From positions 918,001 through 982,000 of the forward strand of contig CAMRHE010000457.1 in assembly GCA_947044405.1 (NCBI GenBank): a stretch of DNA of 64,000 bases, read 5' to 3'. Origin of the DNA: Leptodactylus fallax (taxonomy: Eukaryota; Chordata; Amphibia; Anura; Leptodactylidae). Shown one piece after another: positions 33,066 through 44,620 of this stretch (position 1 is its first letter; the number at the start of each line of letters is the position of its first letter). The translations under genes were made by a program, and so were the position numbers. Below the pieces are notes generated by a model. That model saw nothing but the letters and a program-made list of their open reading frames with translations. It had not been told where the DNA came from and made no database searches.

Positions 33066-34240
33066 GACTCTGAATCCAGTTAATAACAATAACTTTATTT
33101 CTATAGAATATTCCACAGCACTTTACATATCAGAGGAGACATAAACAGACAATATGAGACATTACAATGTGACAAAGAAATAAACATATCAAACAATGGG
33201 AGTGAGGGCCTGGGCACAAGAGCTTACAGTACATTCTATGAGGAGATAGGGGGACAAGAGGTCAGAGGGCTTGTTTGATACAATGGTCCGGCCATCTATT
33301 AATAAATAAGGTGATATAACTGAAGCTGTCACCAGCCGGTATATGTGACTATACAGATACTAAGTGCAGGGAGTGCAGGATAACTTCTAGATGGAGGGGC
33401 CAGGATCTGAGGAGTAGGAAGGATAGAATAGGATAAGACATCTTAGTGCAGTGTGCGAAGGTGTAGTACAATGTGATCAGGTCACATGATAAGCCGCCTA
33501 AACAGATGTGATTTTTTTGGGCATGTTTGAAGCTGCTGTACTTGGGGAATAATCGGATTGTCTGGGGTAAAGCATTCCAGACCACCGGTGCAGCTCGAGA
33601 AAAGTCTTGGAGACGGGATTGGGATGCAGGGGATGCAAGTCTAAGGTCATTGACAGAACGGAGAGGACAGTTAGGGCAGTAGACAGTGATGAGAGAGGAG
33701 ATATAGGGGAGCGCAGCGCTATGGATGGATTTGTGGATGAGTGTGATAATTTTATATTGTATTCTGTGATGAATGGGCAACCAATACAGCGACTGACACA
33801 AGGTAGACGCATCTGTGTACCGGAGTGACAGAAAGATGAGTCTGGTGGCCGCATTCAGGACAGATTGTAGTGGGGAGAGTTTAGTAAGAAGAAGAACAAA
33901 GAGAAGAGAATTGCAATAGTGAAGACGAGAGAGAATCAGAGCGACAATGAGGAGTTTTGATGTTTCCACGTTGAGAAAAGGGCAAATTCTGGAGATGTTT
34001 TTGAGGTGCAGGTGGCAAGAGCGTGCAAGTGTCTGAATATGTGGGGTGAAGGCGAGATCCAAGTCATATACAACCCCCAGACAGTGGGCATGCCGCCTCG
34101 AGGTAATAGTAAGGCCACAGACAGAAATGGAGATATAGGGTTAGATCGGTTAGTAGATGGAGGGAACACAAGAAGTTCCGTTTCTGAAAGATTCGGTTCA
34201 GATAAAGAGAAGACATGATGTTAGAGACAAAATATGTGAC
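33066..34240 (-). mobile_element. L2-like LINE, 3' fragment with RT C-terminus
   Basis: The minus-strand frame 34062-33349 reads FxPHIQTLARSCHLHLKNIS, ILSRLHYCNSLL, YWLPIHHRIQYKI and NDLRLASPASQSR, ending FSRAAPVVWNALPQTIR, the conserved C-terminal part of RTs from the CR1/L2/Rex group. The 3' end near 33070 carries AATAAAG on the minus strand, then TTATTGTTATT. The element interrupts sequence that is continuous near 50180 in unit D. The catalytic RT core and endonuclease are missing, so it is a truncated retroposon. Confidence 0.82.
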
Positions 34241-35103
34241 AATGGATGCAGAACTGATATGTGCGCATTATTTTTACCACTTGAGTCCACTTTAAACAAA
34301 TGTGCTACACATACCCTACAGCATAGCTCCAATTATAAAACTAATATTGTAATGAATAGTGCAGGTAAATGTAAGAAACTTTGTAATATATAATATTAAA
34401 TAAATCAATTTCCTTCATCATTTAATAAGCATTGTGTTACTTTTTACATATTAGTCTATGGACAGGGGGTGGGGGAGGAAGAGGATGGTGGAAAAGACAC
34501 AAAAAAATTGCATCTTAGAAACTCTGCGACACTGTGAGAGCTCTTCTGACACTGCTGTATAAGACTCTACCCCTGTCTGAGGCAATAAATCAGTTAACAA
34601 CCTGCTCCTCCCCCCTCCCCTCTCCTGTGAGCTGGATCTAGAGATGGACTCTATGTAAACAAACAATCTGATTGAAAATAAGGAGGAGGAGAGAAGACTA
34701 AGAAGTGGAGAAGAAAACAGATCTACTTAACCACTTCATGACTAGGTCATTTTCCATGGTTCATGACCAGACACGTTTTCTTTTCTTTTTTTTTTTTTAA
34801 ACATTTTTTCCATTCAAGTCATTGAAATAATTTTTACCTTTTTTTTTTTTTTTGTGAAATGCAGACTTTTATTTTATGTTATCTTTATTTTTGCATGTTT
34901 TTTAACATCTTGGATAATGTAAAACAAATAATGCAGGGGAAATGTATCTCTTTTTCTAAACTTTTATGTTTTTTTGTTTTTGTTTTTCTTTTTTAAATAG
35001 CACAATGTGCTACTAGAATATTTTTAAAAATAGTTTTCCCTCTCTGTTACACAAATTTTCATGTACAGTAGGTCACGCATAGTTTTTTGTAATAATAATA
35101 ATA

Positions 35104-35136
<33 letters not shown>

Positions 35137-36100
35137 TTAGACAAATTGGGGCAAATTTAATAACTCTAAATAAATCTTAATAAAGGGCCGGACAGGTGGA
35201 AGACTCGCCTCTTCATAAATCAGATGCATGTCTATGTGCCAGAATAGAGATATATATCAGTGAGGAACAGGGTTAGATTTCCTGTGTAAAAACAGGAAAC
35301 TTGTGTGAGTTATAAAAAACATGTCGGGCGAAGGAATGTGGTGAGAGAGACACAGAATGGGGATGTAAAAACAAAAAGTTGCAACAATGCTCTGCTAGCA
35401 CCAAGAGCATTACTGCAAATACCTACTGTATATAAGGATATATGAATATGAGGTTCTTGGTACTTTGATTAAACTGTAATTGTAAACCCATCTGCCCCGA
35501 CAAGGCGACCTCTGTTACCACCTGCCCCTGACAAAGCGACCTCTCTTAGGACCTTGGTTTCACATGAATTAAGGGCAAATGTGTTTCTCAGCCATATCAT
35601 GTCTTGCATACACCACACAAAGCCTCCTCTCTCTGGACCTGTGGCCTCTGAATGAATAGGGGATTGTAGTTCATCCATATTATACTCTAATTAAAATCAG
35701 CCTTGGACAGACAGAATTGGAATGAGGTGCACATTTGGCACAAGAAAGTGCCTTGCATTAAATGTCACCCTTCTATTCCTGAAAACTGGTGTAAAGCGGT
35801 TGATAAATTGCCCCCCAATGTGCCCCTCCCATGGTCATAATTGAGGGGCATTTTAGTATTACATTCCTTTTTTGGTGATTTTACCTTGTAACCGGGGCTG
35901 ACACATTAACCTAAGTACACAAACAGAAGAAAAAAGCACCGAGCAGTACATAGTGCATTATCATTTAGAATGAAAGGAAGAAAAGGTAGAGACAATTTTC
36001 TCTTCACCTTTTTAGGTTGTGTTTGATAATGCAACCAACTTCAAGAGTATTTAACAGGTGGATATAGGATCGCTGCTGTCACTGTGTAGCACCCGCAGGA
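34241..36100. other. Signal-D1 intron of unit B, non-coding, low-complexity stretches
   Basis: 34241-34300 matches about 50185-50230 in unit D ('gatatgtgcgcattattttt'). T-rich blocks lie at 34770-35050. The rest, including the G- and C-tracts near 34460 and 34600, is not recognised. Confidence 0.55.
35088..35137. repeat. (AAT)n/(ATT)n microsatellite
   Basis: A short AAT run turns into a longer ATT run, giving a self-complementary junction. Confidence 0.9.
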
Positions 36101-36115
36101 GGTGAGAGGACAATG

Positions 36116-36390
36116 GAGGTATTTGGACCACTATACACAGACTGCGCAGATCCAAAGGGTATTAGCAAAAAATGATTTATTTCCCAAGGTATGGTACAGT
36201 AAGCACACACAACGCGTTTCTGGTGAGGTCTAAAACTCCTCTTGGAGGGAGTGTGATACATTTGAAAAAGGGACTTGCTGGTCCCGAAACATGTTGTGTG
36301 TGCTTACTGTACCATACCTTGGGAAATAAATCATTTTTTGCTAATACCCTTTGGATCTGCGCAGTCCGTGTATAGTGGTCCAAATACCTA
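36116..36390. repeat. Foldback repeat with ~105-bp arms
   Basis: The left arm 36116-36220 and right arm 36285-36390 are near-perfect reverse complements ('ggtatttggaccactataca' pairs with 'tgtatagtggtccaaatacc'). The arms contain 'cccaaggtatggtacagtaa' and the loop 'ccgaaacatgttgtgtgtgc'. No target duplication is clear. Confidence 0.85.
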
Positions 36391-36717
36391 CATTAACCTA
36401 AGTTACAGGCGGAATAGAGACTCCTCCTTTAGGACACAGTAGCTCCTGCAGTTCCCTGCACCGGTGGATCACCTGACCTCCAGGCCAGGGGGTAGCCACA
36501 TCATGGCCGCTCCCATATGTATACAGTGATCAGGAAGGCAGTGGCAGTAATAAACAATCCCTGCCTTCTCTCTTGGGAGTCCAGCTCTGGGGTTCCCTGC
36601 TCTTGTACAATCTTGTGCAATTTCTCTCTGCAAGGACTTATGGGTAAGCCAGTGTCACCTGTAGGTGTCAACATAGTCAACCCCATAGTCAAACAGGCGG
36701 TCAGCAAGTGGTTAATA

Positions 36718-36770
36718 AGATAGAATAGAATAGAATGGAATGGAATGGAATAGAATAGAATAGAATAGAA
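36718..36770 (+). repeat. (TAGAA)n pentanucleotide microsatellite
   Basis: About ten copies of TAGAA/TGGAA. The minus strand reads TTCTA. Confidence 0.9.
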
Positions 36771-37267
36771 TATGGGGTTATTTAATAGCTCAGTACACAC
36801 AAATGAACATACAGTTAGAATAGGGACACCCCAAAAAGACAATAGTCATCTACAGAGTAGTTAAAGAGTGAGATCACGAATAGGAGAAATAATCTTCTAA
36901 ACCTTTCCTTGCCGTAACGAAACTGGATGAACCGTCCACTGAAGGAACTTGGTTGACTCAGGAGGACTTGGCTATGGGGGAGCAATGATGGATTTCAGTT
37001 TCCTTAAGCTTCTCTGCTGCAGAATAGCCTCCCAGTAATCGAGCAACCTCTCGTGTAATATAATGTCTATGGATACTGATGATATACAGCACAAGCGATC
37101 TCCCGATAAATATCTAATATCTAAGAGTGGGTTCACTTAGTCACACAATGTAAGACATTGGTAGCCATCAAGCTGGTTGGCACTGAGCATAGTCATCTGC
37201 AAAGTAAAAATACTGCAAAAACACCATTACGCTGACTACCCCTGCAAACACGGCGTACAACACTGAC

Positions 37268-37310
37268 CTTGAAGAAGGGGTATCAGCAGAAGGGGTCCTA
37301 TAGTCGGCAT
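37268..37310 (-). CDS. Unit B, signal-peptide exon
   Basis: The ATG at 37310-37308 starts MPTIGPLLLIPLLQ plus one base, followed by donor GTCAGTGTT, phase 1. It is 43 nt long and near-identical to unit A's signal exon with one extra codon. Spliced directly to D3 at 29377 it gives an Ala junction and an open frame through D3 and the membrane exon. Between it and D1 lie about 5.7 kb of intron with Tc1 and L2-like insertions. Confidence 0.76.
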
Positions 37311-37383
37311 AGCTGGGAAGGTCGGATTCTGAATGTCTCTAGTTCTTGTAACTTTATAGATTGTGAGTAAGTTCCTTTTTAAT

Positions 37384-37398
37384 TGTGGTTAAAAGTTC
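37384..37398 (+). promoter_or_regulatory. Conserved TGTGGTTAAAAGTTC box, unit B (RUNX-like)
   Basis: Identical 15-mer to unit A (19459-19473), again 70-80 bp upstream of the ATG. Confidence 0.5.
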
Positions 37399-37419
37399 CT
37401 TCCTTTTATTATACATACA

Positions 37420-37704
37420 GTTCACAAGTCTATGGGCTGCACCACCACGATGTACATGCTATATTATAGTCACTAAAACATTGTCGTTAACAAGTTATAT
37501 AAATACTTGCAGCACATTTTAAATTGACTTTCTTCAATGACTTTCAATGTTTTTTGTCGTGTGATATCATGTTGCAATGTGTTATTATATTCAAGATAAA
37601 GACATCTGTATATCTACGTATCACCACATGTGCTGCCAGCATCCGACTCCTGATCGAAGCGTTGTGCTACTAAAGCACCAGACATGGTGCCTGATATATC
37701 TGGG

Positions 37705-37736
<32 letters not shown>

Positions 37737-37775
37737 GTAGTCTTATATAAGATGTCTTACTTCTCTTCATGGTGC
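37420..37775. promoter_or_regulatory. 5' flank of unit B, paralogous to unit A flank
   Basis: Aligns with 19500-19870, including 'gatatatctgggtttattat' followed here by an expanded (ATT)n run at 37707-37735 and 'ttatataagatg'. Confidence 0.45.
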
Positions 37776-38177
37776 ATGTTCGGCAAAGCAGGCAGTGTCA
37801 TGGCTTTTGATGGTGGCGCGTGTTGTGCTGCTTCCATGTTGGTTGTCCCCAAAGGTACCTCAAAATACAGTATGGAAGAAAGAATATTTTAGATGTTACT
37901 CTGTGAAAAAGACTTATATTGTAAAGAAAACGAAAGTTCTGGTGGTTCTAGGAACAATGGATCCATATATATAGTACTCAGGAACAGGAACAGTTGATCT
38001 GGTTGTAAAACCTCCCACCTTTATTTGATGACCTATTGTAGGTTTGGGTTTATTTAATCTTAATTTTGTATTTTTCTGAGAAAATACAAAATATTTATAT
38101 ATTCCATATATTGTTACATTATATTATAGCACAAGACATGGCATCCATGAGAAGAACATTTTTGGTGTTGAGTATAG

Positions 38178-38342
38178 CTACGTCTCGAGTGGTTGAAAGT
38201 TCGTATTAGATTCTTCTTCAGACTGGAGGCTTCTTTTCTTCAGAAGAGACAAGATCACAATTACAAGGACGATGAGGTTTTTGACTCCCACATAAATTAT
38301 AAGTGTAAGATCTTGGGAATATGGAAGCGAATTTGGAAAAAC
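38178..38342 (-). pseudogene. Unit C, transmembrane exon with +1 frameshift
   Basis: This has the same acceptor (TCTCATAG) and tail as units B and D, and the membrane segment LTLIIYVGVKNLIVLVIVIL with its lysine is recognisable. One extra T in the TTTTT near the exon start (about 38334-38340) puts the membrane segment out of frame when read in phase 1. The tail ends NTNFQPLET, without tyrosine. With the truncated D3 at 40104-40323 it forms the remnant of a fourth receptor gene. Confidence 0.78.
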
Positions 38343-38734
38343 CTATGAGAAATAAAATCAGAAGTGAATGCATAATGAGAGTGTGCCTTAAAAAATGGAC
38401 AGGTGCAAGTGAAAAAGCCAAGGCTGACTATACAAGACATGGGAGGGCTAGGGGAAAAATAAGTATCAGGAATAGTTTTTAATTTGATATTTTCAGTTAT
38501 AAAGATGGCGGCTTCTCAATGGGTCCATGAGGTTTAAAGCAGACACAAAAGGCCCATGTCTAAGGGTGAACTTATGGAAAATAATGACTGGTGTTCATTA
38601 TCACACTGTAGTTCATGGGGTGGTTTTTGGCTTGCTGTTCTCTTTACTTTGCCCTGCATTTGTGTTACTGTTGATGACTTTACTCAACAATGACTGTAAG
38701 TATCTGACAAGGTAGGCTACCTGAGATTGTAACA

Positions 38735-38830
38735 CCGATGACTTATCTTTACAATAGGTCATCAATATCAGTTTGGAGGGGGTTCTGACACCCAGGATTC
38801 ATACAGATCAGGTGTTTGAAGTAACTACAG
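38735..38830. repeat. Dispersed 'GATGACTTATC...ATCAATATC' repeat (copy 2)
   Basis: 'gatgacttatctttacaata' followed by 'ggtcatcaatatcagtttgg' and 'ctgacacccaggattcat'. Related to 23565-23760 and 43065-43175. Confidence 0.5.
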
Positions 38831-38859
38831 TGTCCAGGTAAGGCCTCTTTACTAAATTA

Positions 38860-39400
38860 CAAGTGGGGATGAGCAAACCAATTTGTTTAGAAGCAGATTC
38901 GACCTGAGTTTTCCAAAAGTTTTGGATTCGACCTAAATCCAAAATTTTGGGGTTTGTCAAAACACTATTATATTCTGGGCTTTCATCAGAACCTAAAGTA
39001 TAATAAGTAGAGGCCCGGAGGAGGTGAGTAAAAATAACAAACACATTCACCTTGCCTCACCTCTCCTGGGCATCCAGTGGTTCCCCAATGTCCTCTTCAG
39101 GCCTCTTCCATCCTCTGACCAACATAATTTTTACTTAACATTGTGATTGGACTCAGTTGACTCTGGGGTGCGCGATGTCAGCCAGAGTCTGAAAAAGACC
39201 TTGAGGATGCCAGGGACCACTGGATGCCACAAGGATGCCCAGGAGACATGTGGCAATGTGAGTATAACAGTTTGTATTCTTATTCACCTCCCCTGGGCCT
39301 CCACAATGAGGTCTGAGGAGATTCCAGAACATAATATTTGCGATTATGGTTCATGTCGAATAAGTCAGATGATGAAACAAACCAGAGGAACAAACCGCTC
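38860..39400. repeat. Dispersed MITE-like family (copy 3) in unit C intron
   Basis: Begins 'ggggatgagcaaaccaattt' and contains 'tattatattctgggctttca' and 'agtataataagtagaggccc'. Absent at the corresponding place in unit B (about 28690-28810). Confidence 0.55.
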
Positions 39401-39619
39401 ACAAAACTAAAATAAGGAGCATCTGTTTGTTGCAGTATATGAGATCAAGGAACATCTGAGCTCTATGATAAAGCTGCACATGAGACCAAAGGAAATTAAT
39501 GGGAAACATTTTTAGGTAACTTACTGAGAAAAGCTGGGTGTGCTTACAAGTCACATGATATATGGACTTTGACAGTAGCACAATAATATATAACAATACA
39601 GACTTTTGCAAGAAACATG

Positions 39620-40083
39620 TGTGAGCGCAATGAGCTCTAAGTATCACCGTATTGAAGTCCAAATTCATAGAGTTGATGTATGAGCTAGCACAGAGAGACA
39701 CACACATACACAGTTATTGTGTATATAGTGGGTTCTGCTTTAATGGAGGAAAAAAGGTGATCTTAAATACAGTGTATAGACAAGACAGGTTGAACTAGTC
39801 TCAAATACAGTGTGTAGACAAAACAGGTTGAACTAGTCTTAAATACAGTGTATACACAGGACAGGTTGAACTAGTACAACTATCATAACATGATTGATGA
39901 CAAAGCTGTAAAAATAGTTTTTGGCAGTTGGACAACAAATAGACAGGAGCCTCACCCCATTAAGGTATCTGGTGGGGGATGAGCTCTCTAAACAAATGTA
40001 TGAATATAAAATGGCTACAGGCATGGTCCCACATGGCCATGGAATACAAAATGGAGGATACATAAGCTGAGTCATCCTCCACA
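39620..40083. mobile_element. Solo LTR, 464 bp, with CATG target duplication
   Basis: The segment starts TGTGAGC and ends CCACA, flanked by CATG on both sides (39616-39619, 40084-40087). Units B and D have the uninterrupted 'ggaaacatg' just beside the D3 donor. Inside, a ~40-bp unit 'acagtgtatagacaagacag' with 'gttgaactagtct' is repeated three times (about 39766-39875). No internal coding region remains. Confidence 0.75.
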
Positions 40084-40103
40084 CATGGCATCTTTGGACT
40101 TAC

Positions 40104-40323
40104 CTCTTACATCTACCATTTCCATATCGAATGTTTGAGTTGGTTTTGTTTTTACCGATACAGAACTTGAGCATCACCAAGCAGTAATATGTTGTATTAT
40201 CATTATTGCTAACCCCCTTTAAATGGATCCACCAGTCCTCTCAGCTCTGTCCTTACTCTGGGGTGAACCATCTCTGGTAATGGGGAATAGGCTTAGATGC
40301 CCCTCGGGCTATACACTCTCCAA
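40104..40323 (-). pseudogene. Unit C, truncated V-type Ig exon D3
   Basis: This shares the donor side and the second half of the V domain with unit B (the stretch coding for TTYYCLVMLKF and the CIGN region), but has lost the bases for most of the GSGTKL strand and several more within the GRTELRGLAD region. Homology stops at about 40323, before the first Cys. Unrelated sequence and then a Penelope-like tail follow, so the 5' half, and probably the rest of the gene upstream, was lost. Confidence 0.82.
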
Positions 40324-40554
40324 TAAGATGATCTGTCTATATAGAAGTTCTCCTTGGCGCACCTCTTGCTGTCATTCTAGTTCATTGCTGTTCTCCCAAC
40401 CACCAGGATATGCAAAGTTGAATTCAGCAGACATCTTAGCCGCAGTAATCTTCTGGAGTGATAAACCGAGTGCTAATCTTTTGCAATAGTGTTTTTTGTA
40501 AAAATAAAAATAAAAAATAGAGAAACTCTTTTGTTGTGACATGAAACTGCCATG

Positions 40555-40880
40555 AATATAAACTGTGGGGGTCACAAATCACCTCCTGATAGCAAACAGA
40601 TAACAGCAAGAATTAATGATCCCTCCGTCACACCCCACAAGTTTCCAGATTGTTTGTTTATTTCCTGACCTGTTATAAATAACTTCTCTACGTATATTGC
40701 ATTTTGTTATTCTAAGATCCTTTGAAGATCCATGTCCTGTGTGTGTATAAAGAGTGTGTGAATTTTCAGTTTCTTGTATAACACAATGTCTGAAGAAGAG
40801 AGCTAGTACTTTCGAAAGCTTACCATCAAATATACTCAGCCTCTAAAAGGTATCGTCTGATTTCTTCACTCTTCCACGAT
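40555..40880 (+). mobile_element. Penelope-like element, 3'-tail fragment
   Basis: Matches the untranslated tail of the element at 2015-2300 and 2894-2935 ('gtcacaaatcacc', 'ctagtactttcgaaagctta', 'tctaaaaggtatcg', 'gatttcttcactcttcca'). There is no coding sequence. It gives the empty site of the hAT element at 2303-2893. Confidence 0.85.
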
Positions 40881-40889
40881 TAAATATGG

Positions 40890-41252
40890 AGTGATTTATC
40901 TACCTAACAGTTCCTTGAGATGGGTTATATATTGTGGGGGGGGGGGGGGGGCAGAAAAAGGGTGTCCCATACTGTATGGGAGGAGCCAGAAAAAAGGTGG
41001 TCGTATACCATTTTGGGGGGGGCATAAAAAGGGCGTCATATACAGTGTGGGTGGCAGAAAAAGGGGGTTGTATATCATGTGGGGGCCAAAAAAAGGGGAC
41101 ATTATACTATGTGGAAGCCAAATAAGGGGATTGTCCTAAAATTTAATTAATGGGGCCCCATCAAGAAAACAAAGATAGTTGGGTTGGGTATCTTTTTTTG
41201 GGGGGCGGGCCTTTCTATAGTTCGTCTCATGCAGCAGAGAGGGTAGGTTCAG
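40890..41252. mobile_element. Truncated copy of the hAT element at 21300-21962
   Basis: The right-hand part matches ('ttatactatgtggaagccaa', 'gatagttgggttgggtatct', 'catgcagcagaga'), ending GGTTCAGCCCTT before 'ctataatgtc', the same flank as at 21963. The left part is missing and a G-tract (40937-40950) is expanded. Confidence 0.75.
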
Positions 41253-41465
41253 CCCTTCTATAATGTCACAATTTTTCATCCTTCTATTGTAATATCTTTA
41301 GTTTTTTTCTTCTATTACTGGCACTAAATATTATAATAATTAATATATAATAATTAATACAATTACAATTAATGATTGTATTTTTTAGTATACATAAATA
41401 TTCAGACTTTTTAGTCCAATTCATTAAATAATAATAAATATGTAAATTGGTCACATCATTTGGAA

Positions 41466-41895
41466 ATGTAAGGGTGAGTTCACAGTTTTTGTAGGAGGAT
41501 TTAGAGGCGGAATCCACCTAATAAAAGCCTCCTAGTGGGAGTCAGTAGCATATTTTTTTCTTCTAGATGATTTTTTCAGCTAGAGGAAAAAAAATGCAAC
41601 TCTGCTTTGAAAAACCCATTGAAATTATTGAGAGATGGAAAAAACATGCCGCTTTTTTTACTTTTTTTTTTTCTTTTATAAGTTTTTTTTTTTTTTAAGT
41701 CAATTTTCCTGGTCCATACAGTGCGCAGGAGTAAAATACCAAAAATTTGCATCAAAATTGCATTGTGTAAAAAAAAAAAATTATCAAAAATTGTGGCAAA
41801 AAAACGCATTGTGTAAAAAAATAAAACCTGTCAAAAAAAACCCTTTCCTAATCCCTTAAGCAGATACTTTTAGCCTGAAAAAAATTTTGTGTGTA
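41466..41895. repeat. A/T-rich decayed MITE-like segment
   Basis: Starts 'taagggtgagttcacag' and ends 'tttgtgtgtacatactct', a pattern seen in 'GGGTGAGTTCACAC' MITEs. The interior is runs of T and A with no coding capacity. Ends are imperfect. Confidence 0.4.
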
Positions 41896-42447
41896 CATAC
41901 TCTAAAGTTAAAGGGGTTTTCCCAACCCCTATCAGATTTCATACTGATGACCTATCCACAGCTCTGATACCAACAGGTTTGGCTATGGCCGGTGGTATCA
42001 AGCACAATGTTTAATAACACATACATTACATCAGAATTTTTTTAAAATCTTTTTTATAAGTAAAAAAAAAAAAGTCCAAAAATTATCCCATTATGGTGGT
42101 AGATGCCTACCGGTGTTTATACTCATAGTGTGGATGGAAGAAGAAATGACTTTTTAAATATAAAAAATAAAATGGCCACGTTCTGGTGGTTCTGGAAATA
42201 ATAGATCCATATATAGAGTACTCAAGAATAACAGGAGATTTGGTTATATGTGCCACACACACACTCACACCTTAATGACACATGGTAGGTTTGGGTTTAT
42301 TTAATATTTGATTTTTTTAATTGCTGTTTTGTAATTTTCTAAGAAATGTAATTTAAAAAAAATACACACACACATATATATATATACAGTATATATAACA
42401 CTAGATATGGGATCCACAAGAAGAGAAGTTTTTGGTCTTGGGTGTAG

Positions 42448-42620
42448 CTACTTCTCGAGTGGTGGAAGGTTGATATTATCAGGTTCTTCCTCAGACTGAA
42501 GGCTTCTTTTCTTCAGATATAAAAGAGACAAGATCACAAGCACAAGGACGATGAGGTTTTTGACTGCCACATAAATTATAATTGTAAGAACTGGGGAATA
42601 TGGAGGCGAATTTGGAAAAC
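42448..42620 (-). CDS. Unit D, transmembrane and cytoplasmic exon, intact
   Basis: Acceptor ATCATAG before 42620, phase 1, stop TAG at 42448-42450. It encodes FPNSPPYSPV, a membrane segment LTIIIYVAVKNLIVLVLVIL with a lysine, then YLKKRSLQSEEEPDNINLPPLEK. The membrane lysine is conserved in units B, C and D. The tail lacks the tyrosine of unit B (DN in place of Y). It can follow D3 or, if D3 is skipped, D2. Confidence 0.8.
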
Positions 42621-43064
42621 CTATGATAAATAAAAAAACAGTCGTCAATGCATTATGAGTGTGCCTCATAAGCTGGACAGGATCACATACACAAGCCAAG
42701 GCTGACTATACAAGACATAGGTGACCTAGTGGTTAAGAGCTCATATCTAGGAAAAAATAATCACCAGGAATTATTTTTAATTTGACTTTTGGTTGTTGTC
42801 AAGATGGCAGCTTCTCAATGGGTCGATGAGCGTCAAAGTAGACACAAAGACTCATGACTAAAGGTGAAGCTATGGAAAATGACGCCTGGTGTTCAGGATC
42901 ACACTGTAGATCATGAGATGGACTTTGGCATGTTGTTCTCTTTACTTTGCCCTATATTTGTGCTACTGTCGATAACTCATCAATGAACCCAATATTTGTT
43001 CGAAACTCACCCAACAATGACTGTAAGTATCTCACAAGGCAGATTAAAGGGGTTTCTGGGAATG

Positions 43065-43175
43065 TAATGCTGATGACCTATCTTTAGAATTGGTCATCAA
43101 TATCTGATCAATAGGAGTCTGACACCTGGGATCCCACTGATCAGCTGTTTTCAGAGTCTACTGTATTAGGGTGTG
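43065..43175. repeat. Dispersed 'GATGACCTATC...GATCAGCTG' repeat (copy 3)
   Basis: 'gatgacctatctttagaatt', 'ggtcatcaatatctgatcaa', 'tctgacacctgggatcccac', 'tgatcagctgttt'. The best preserved of the three copies, in the unit D intron. Confidence 0.6.
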
Positions 43176-44068
43176 CACTGTGCCCTCTTCAGTGAATACC
43201 AAGCATATCTGAAGGCCAATATGGCAGACCAATGGGCAGCAGCTACAGGTACAGACATGTACATCCTAGAAGCTATAGTAGTGGAGAGGGCAAGAACAGA
43301 AAACAGATCATAGTGGCAAGAAAATAATATCTCATCATGGCCAAAAACAGAAACATGGACATAATGGGTAATTTTTTTTATATCAAAGAAGTTTTAGGTG
43401 CCTGACAAAAGTGACAACATAATTTCTTCATGTGAGTCCAGTAAGGCTGATCGAATGGGCAGCCCTGCCAGAAGATGTGATGTAGTGCAAAATAAACAGA
43501 GAGTCAGATAAACATATTTTAGAAAAATTTGGACTGCAAGGTTAAAAAGAGGCCAGCATTTGGATTTCACCATTAAAGGGGTCATCCAGGAATTATTGGA
43601 AAGTCAGGGGTACTGGGAAGGGTCACTGGTCTAGAAATGGAGAGCATCAAGTGACTGCTGAGATCAATCGGTGGCCTCAGTGGTCACTGGTAAGGAATTA
43701 ATCTCAGCGGTCATGGAAGCTTCTCCACTTCTGAACCAGCAACACAGGAGAGAAAGGGAACTGTACAATAGAGTATCGGGGAAAGGTAAGTGTGATTTTT
43801 ATGTTGTTGTTTTACCCCCACTCCAGCCGGCCTCGAGTTTACTATAATTCCTGGAAACCCCTTAAATGCTGAAAACTAAAGGCTGAATGTGAAGTATATG
43901 AGAGCAGGAATCATTTGAGCTCTATAATGATGTACATTTTTGGAAAACATTATTTTTGGGAAATTTCTGAGAAAATTTTTTAGTGCTTATAAGTCACATG
44001 ATATACTGTAGAGGTAAGAAGACCAATACAGATTTTATTTATTGGAAACATGTTATCTTTGGACTTAC

Positions 44069-44435
44069 CTCTTACTTCTAGTTTGGTCCCACTTCCGTAT
44101 CGAATGTTTGAGTTGGTTTTGTTGTTACTGATACAGAACCTTGAGCATCACCAAGCAGTAATATGTTGTATTATCATTACTGCTAACCTCCTTTATATGA
44201 AGATCAGTCAGTCCTCTCAGCTCTGTCCTTCCTCTGTAGATGGGGTGAACCATCTCCGGTAATGGGTGATAGACGTAGATACCCCCCGGGCTGCCCACTC
44301 TCCAGAAAACTCCAACCCACATTGGGTCAGTATCTGACTGGTGTGTGAAGGAGCAGTTGAGTGTAGCAGAGCTGTCATTGTCAGGTGAGTTTACAACTGG
44401 TTGTACAACTTCATACATTGGATCCCTCGGTTCTG
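44069..44435 (-). pseudogene. Unit D, V-type Ig exon D3 with +1 frameshift
   Basis: The exon is 367 nt against 366 in unit B: one extra G after the codons for MLK (AAGGTTCTG versus AAGTTCTG, near 44142) shifts the frame and gives a stop four codons later. Everything upstream (NCSF, FWRVGSPGG, GRTELRGL, TTYYCLV) is intact, as are both splice sites. The J-like strand after the shift is still present in the DNA in the old frame. The lesion could be a true mutation or a single-base assembly error; length parity supports it being in this assembly. Confidence 0.84.
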
Positions 44436-44620
44436 CTAATATAAGAAGTGTATGTAATATTAGTGTTATTATACAGATGTAAGACTAATAATAGGAAGTG
44501 TAAAATAGCTATTTAGTTTCCTTGTCATGGGTTATTACAGTCTCCTGGAAGTGATGAATTGCGCTCCCTCTCCCAGAAATTAAGGAGTGACAGCCCTTAT
44601 GTGTGTATATATATATGTTA

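Noticed and set aside
33498..33854. Alternative frame over the L2-like RT fragment
   Set aside because: It overlaps and shadows the recognisable RT C-terminus in 34062-33349.
40330..40550. tRNA-derived SINE between the unit C D3 remnant and the Penelope tail
   Set aside because: No A or B box pair could be placed with confidence.
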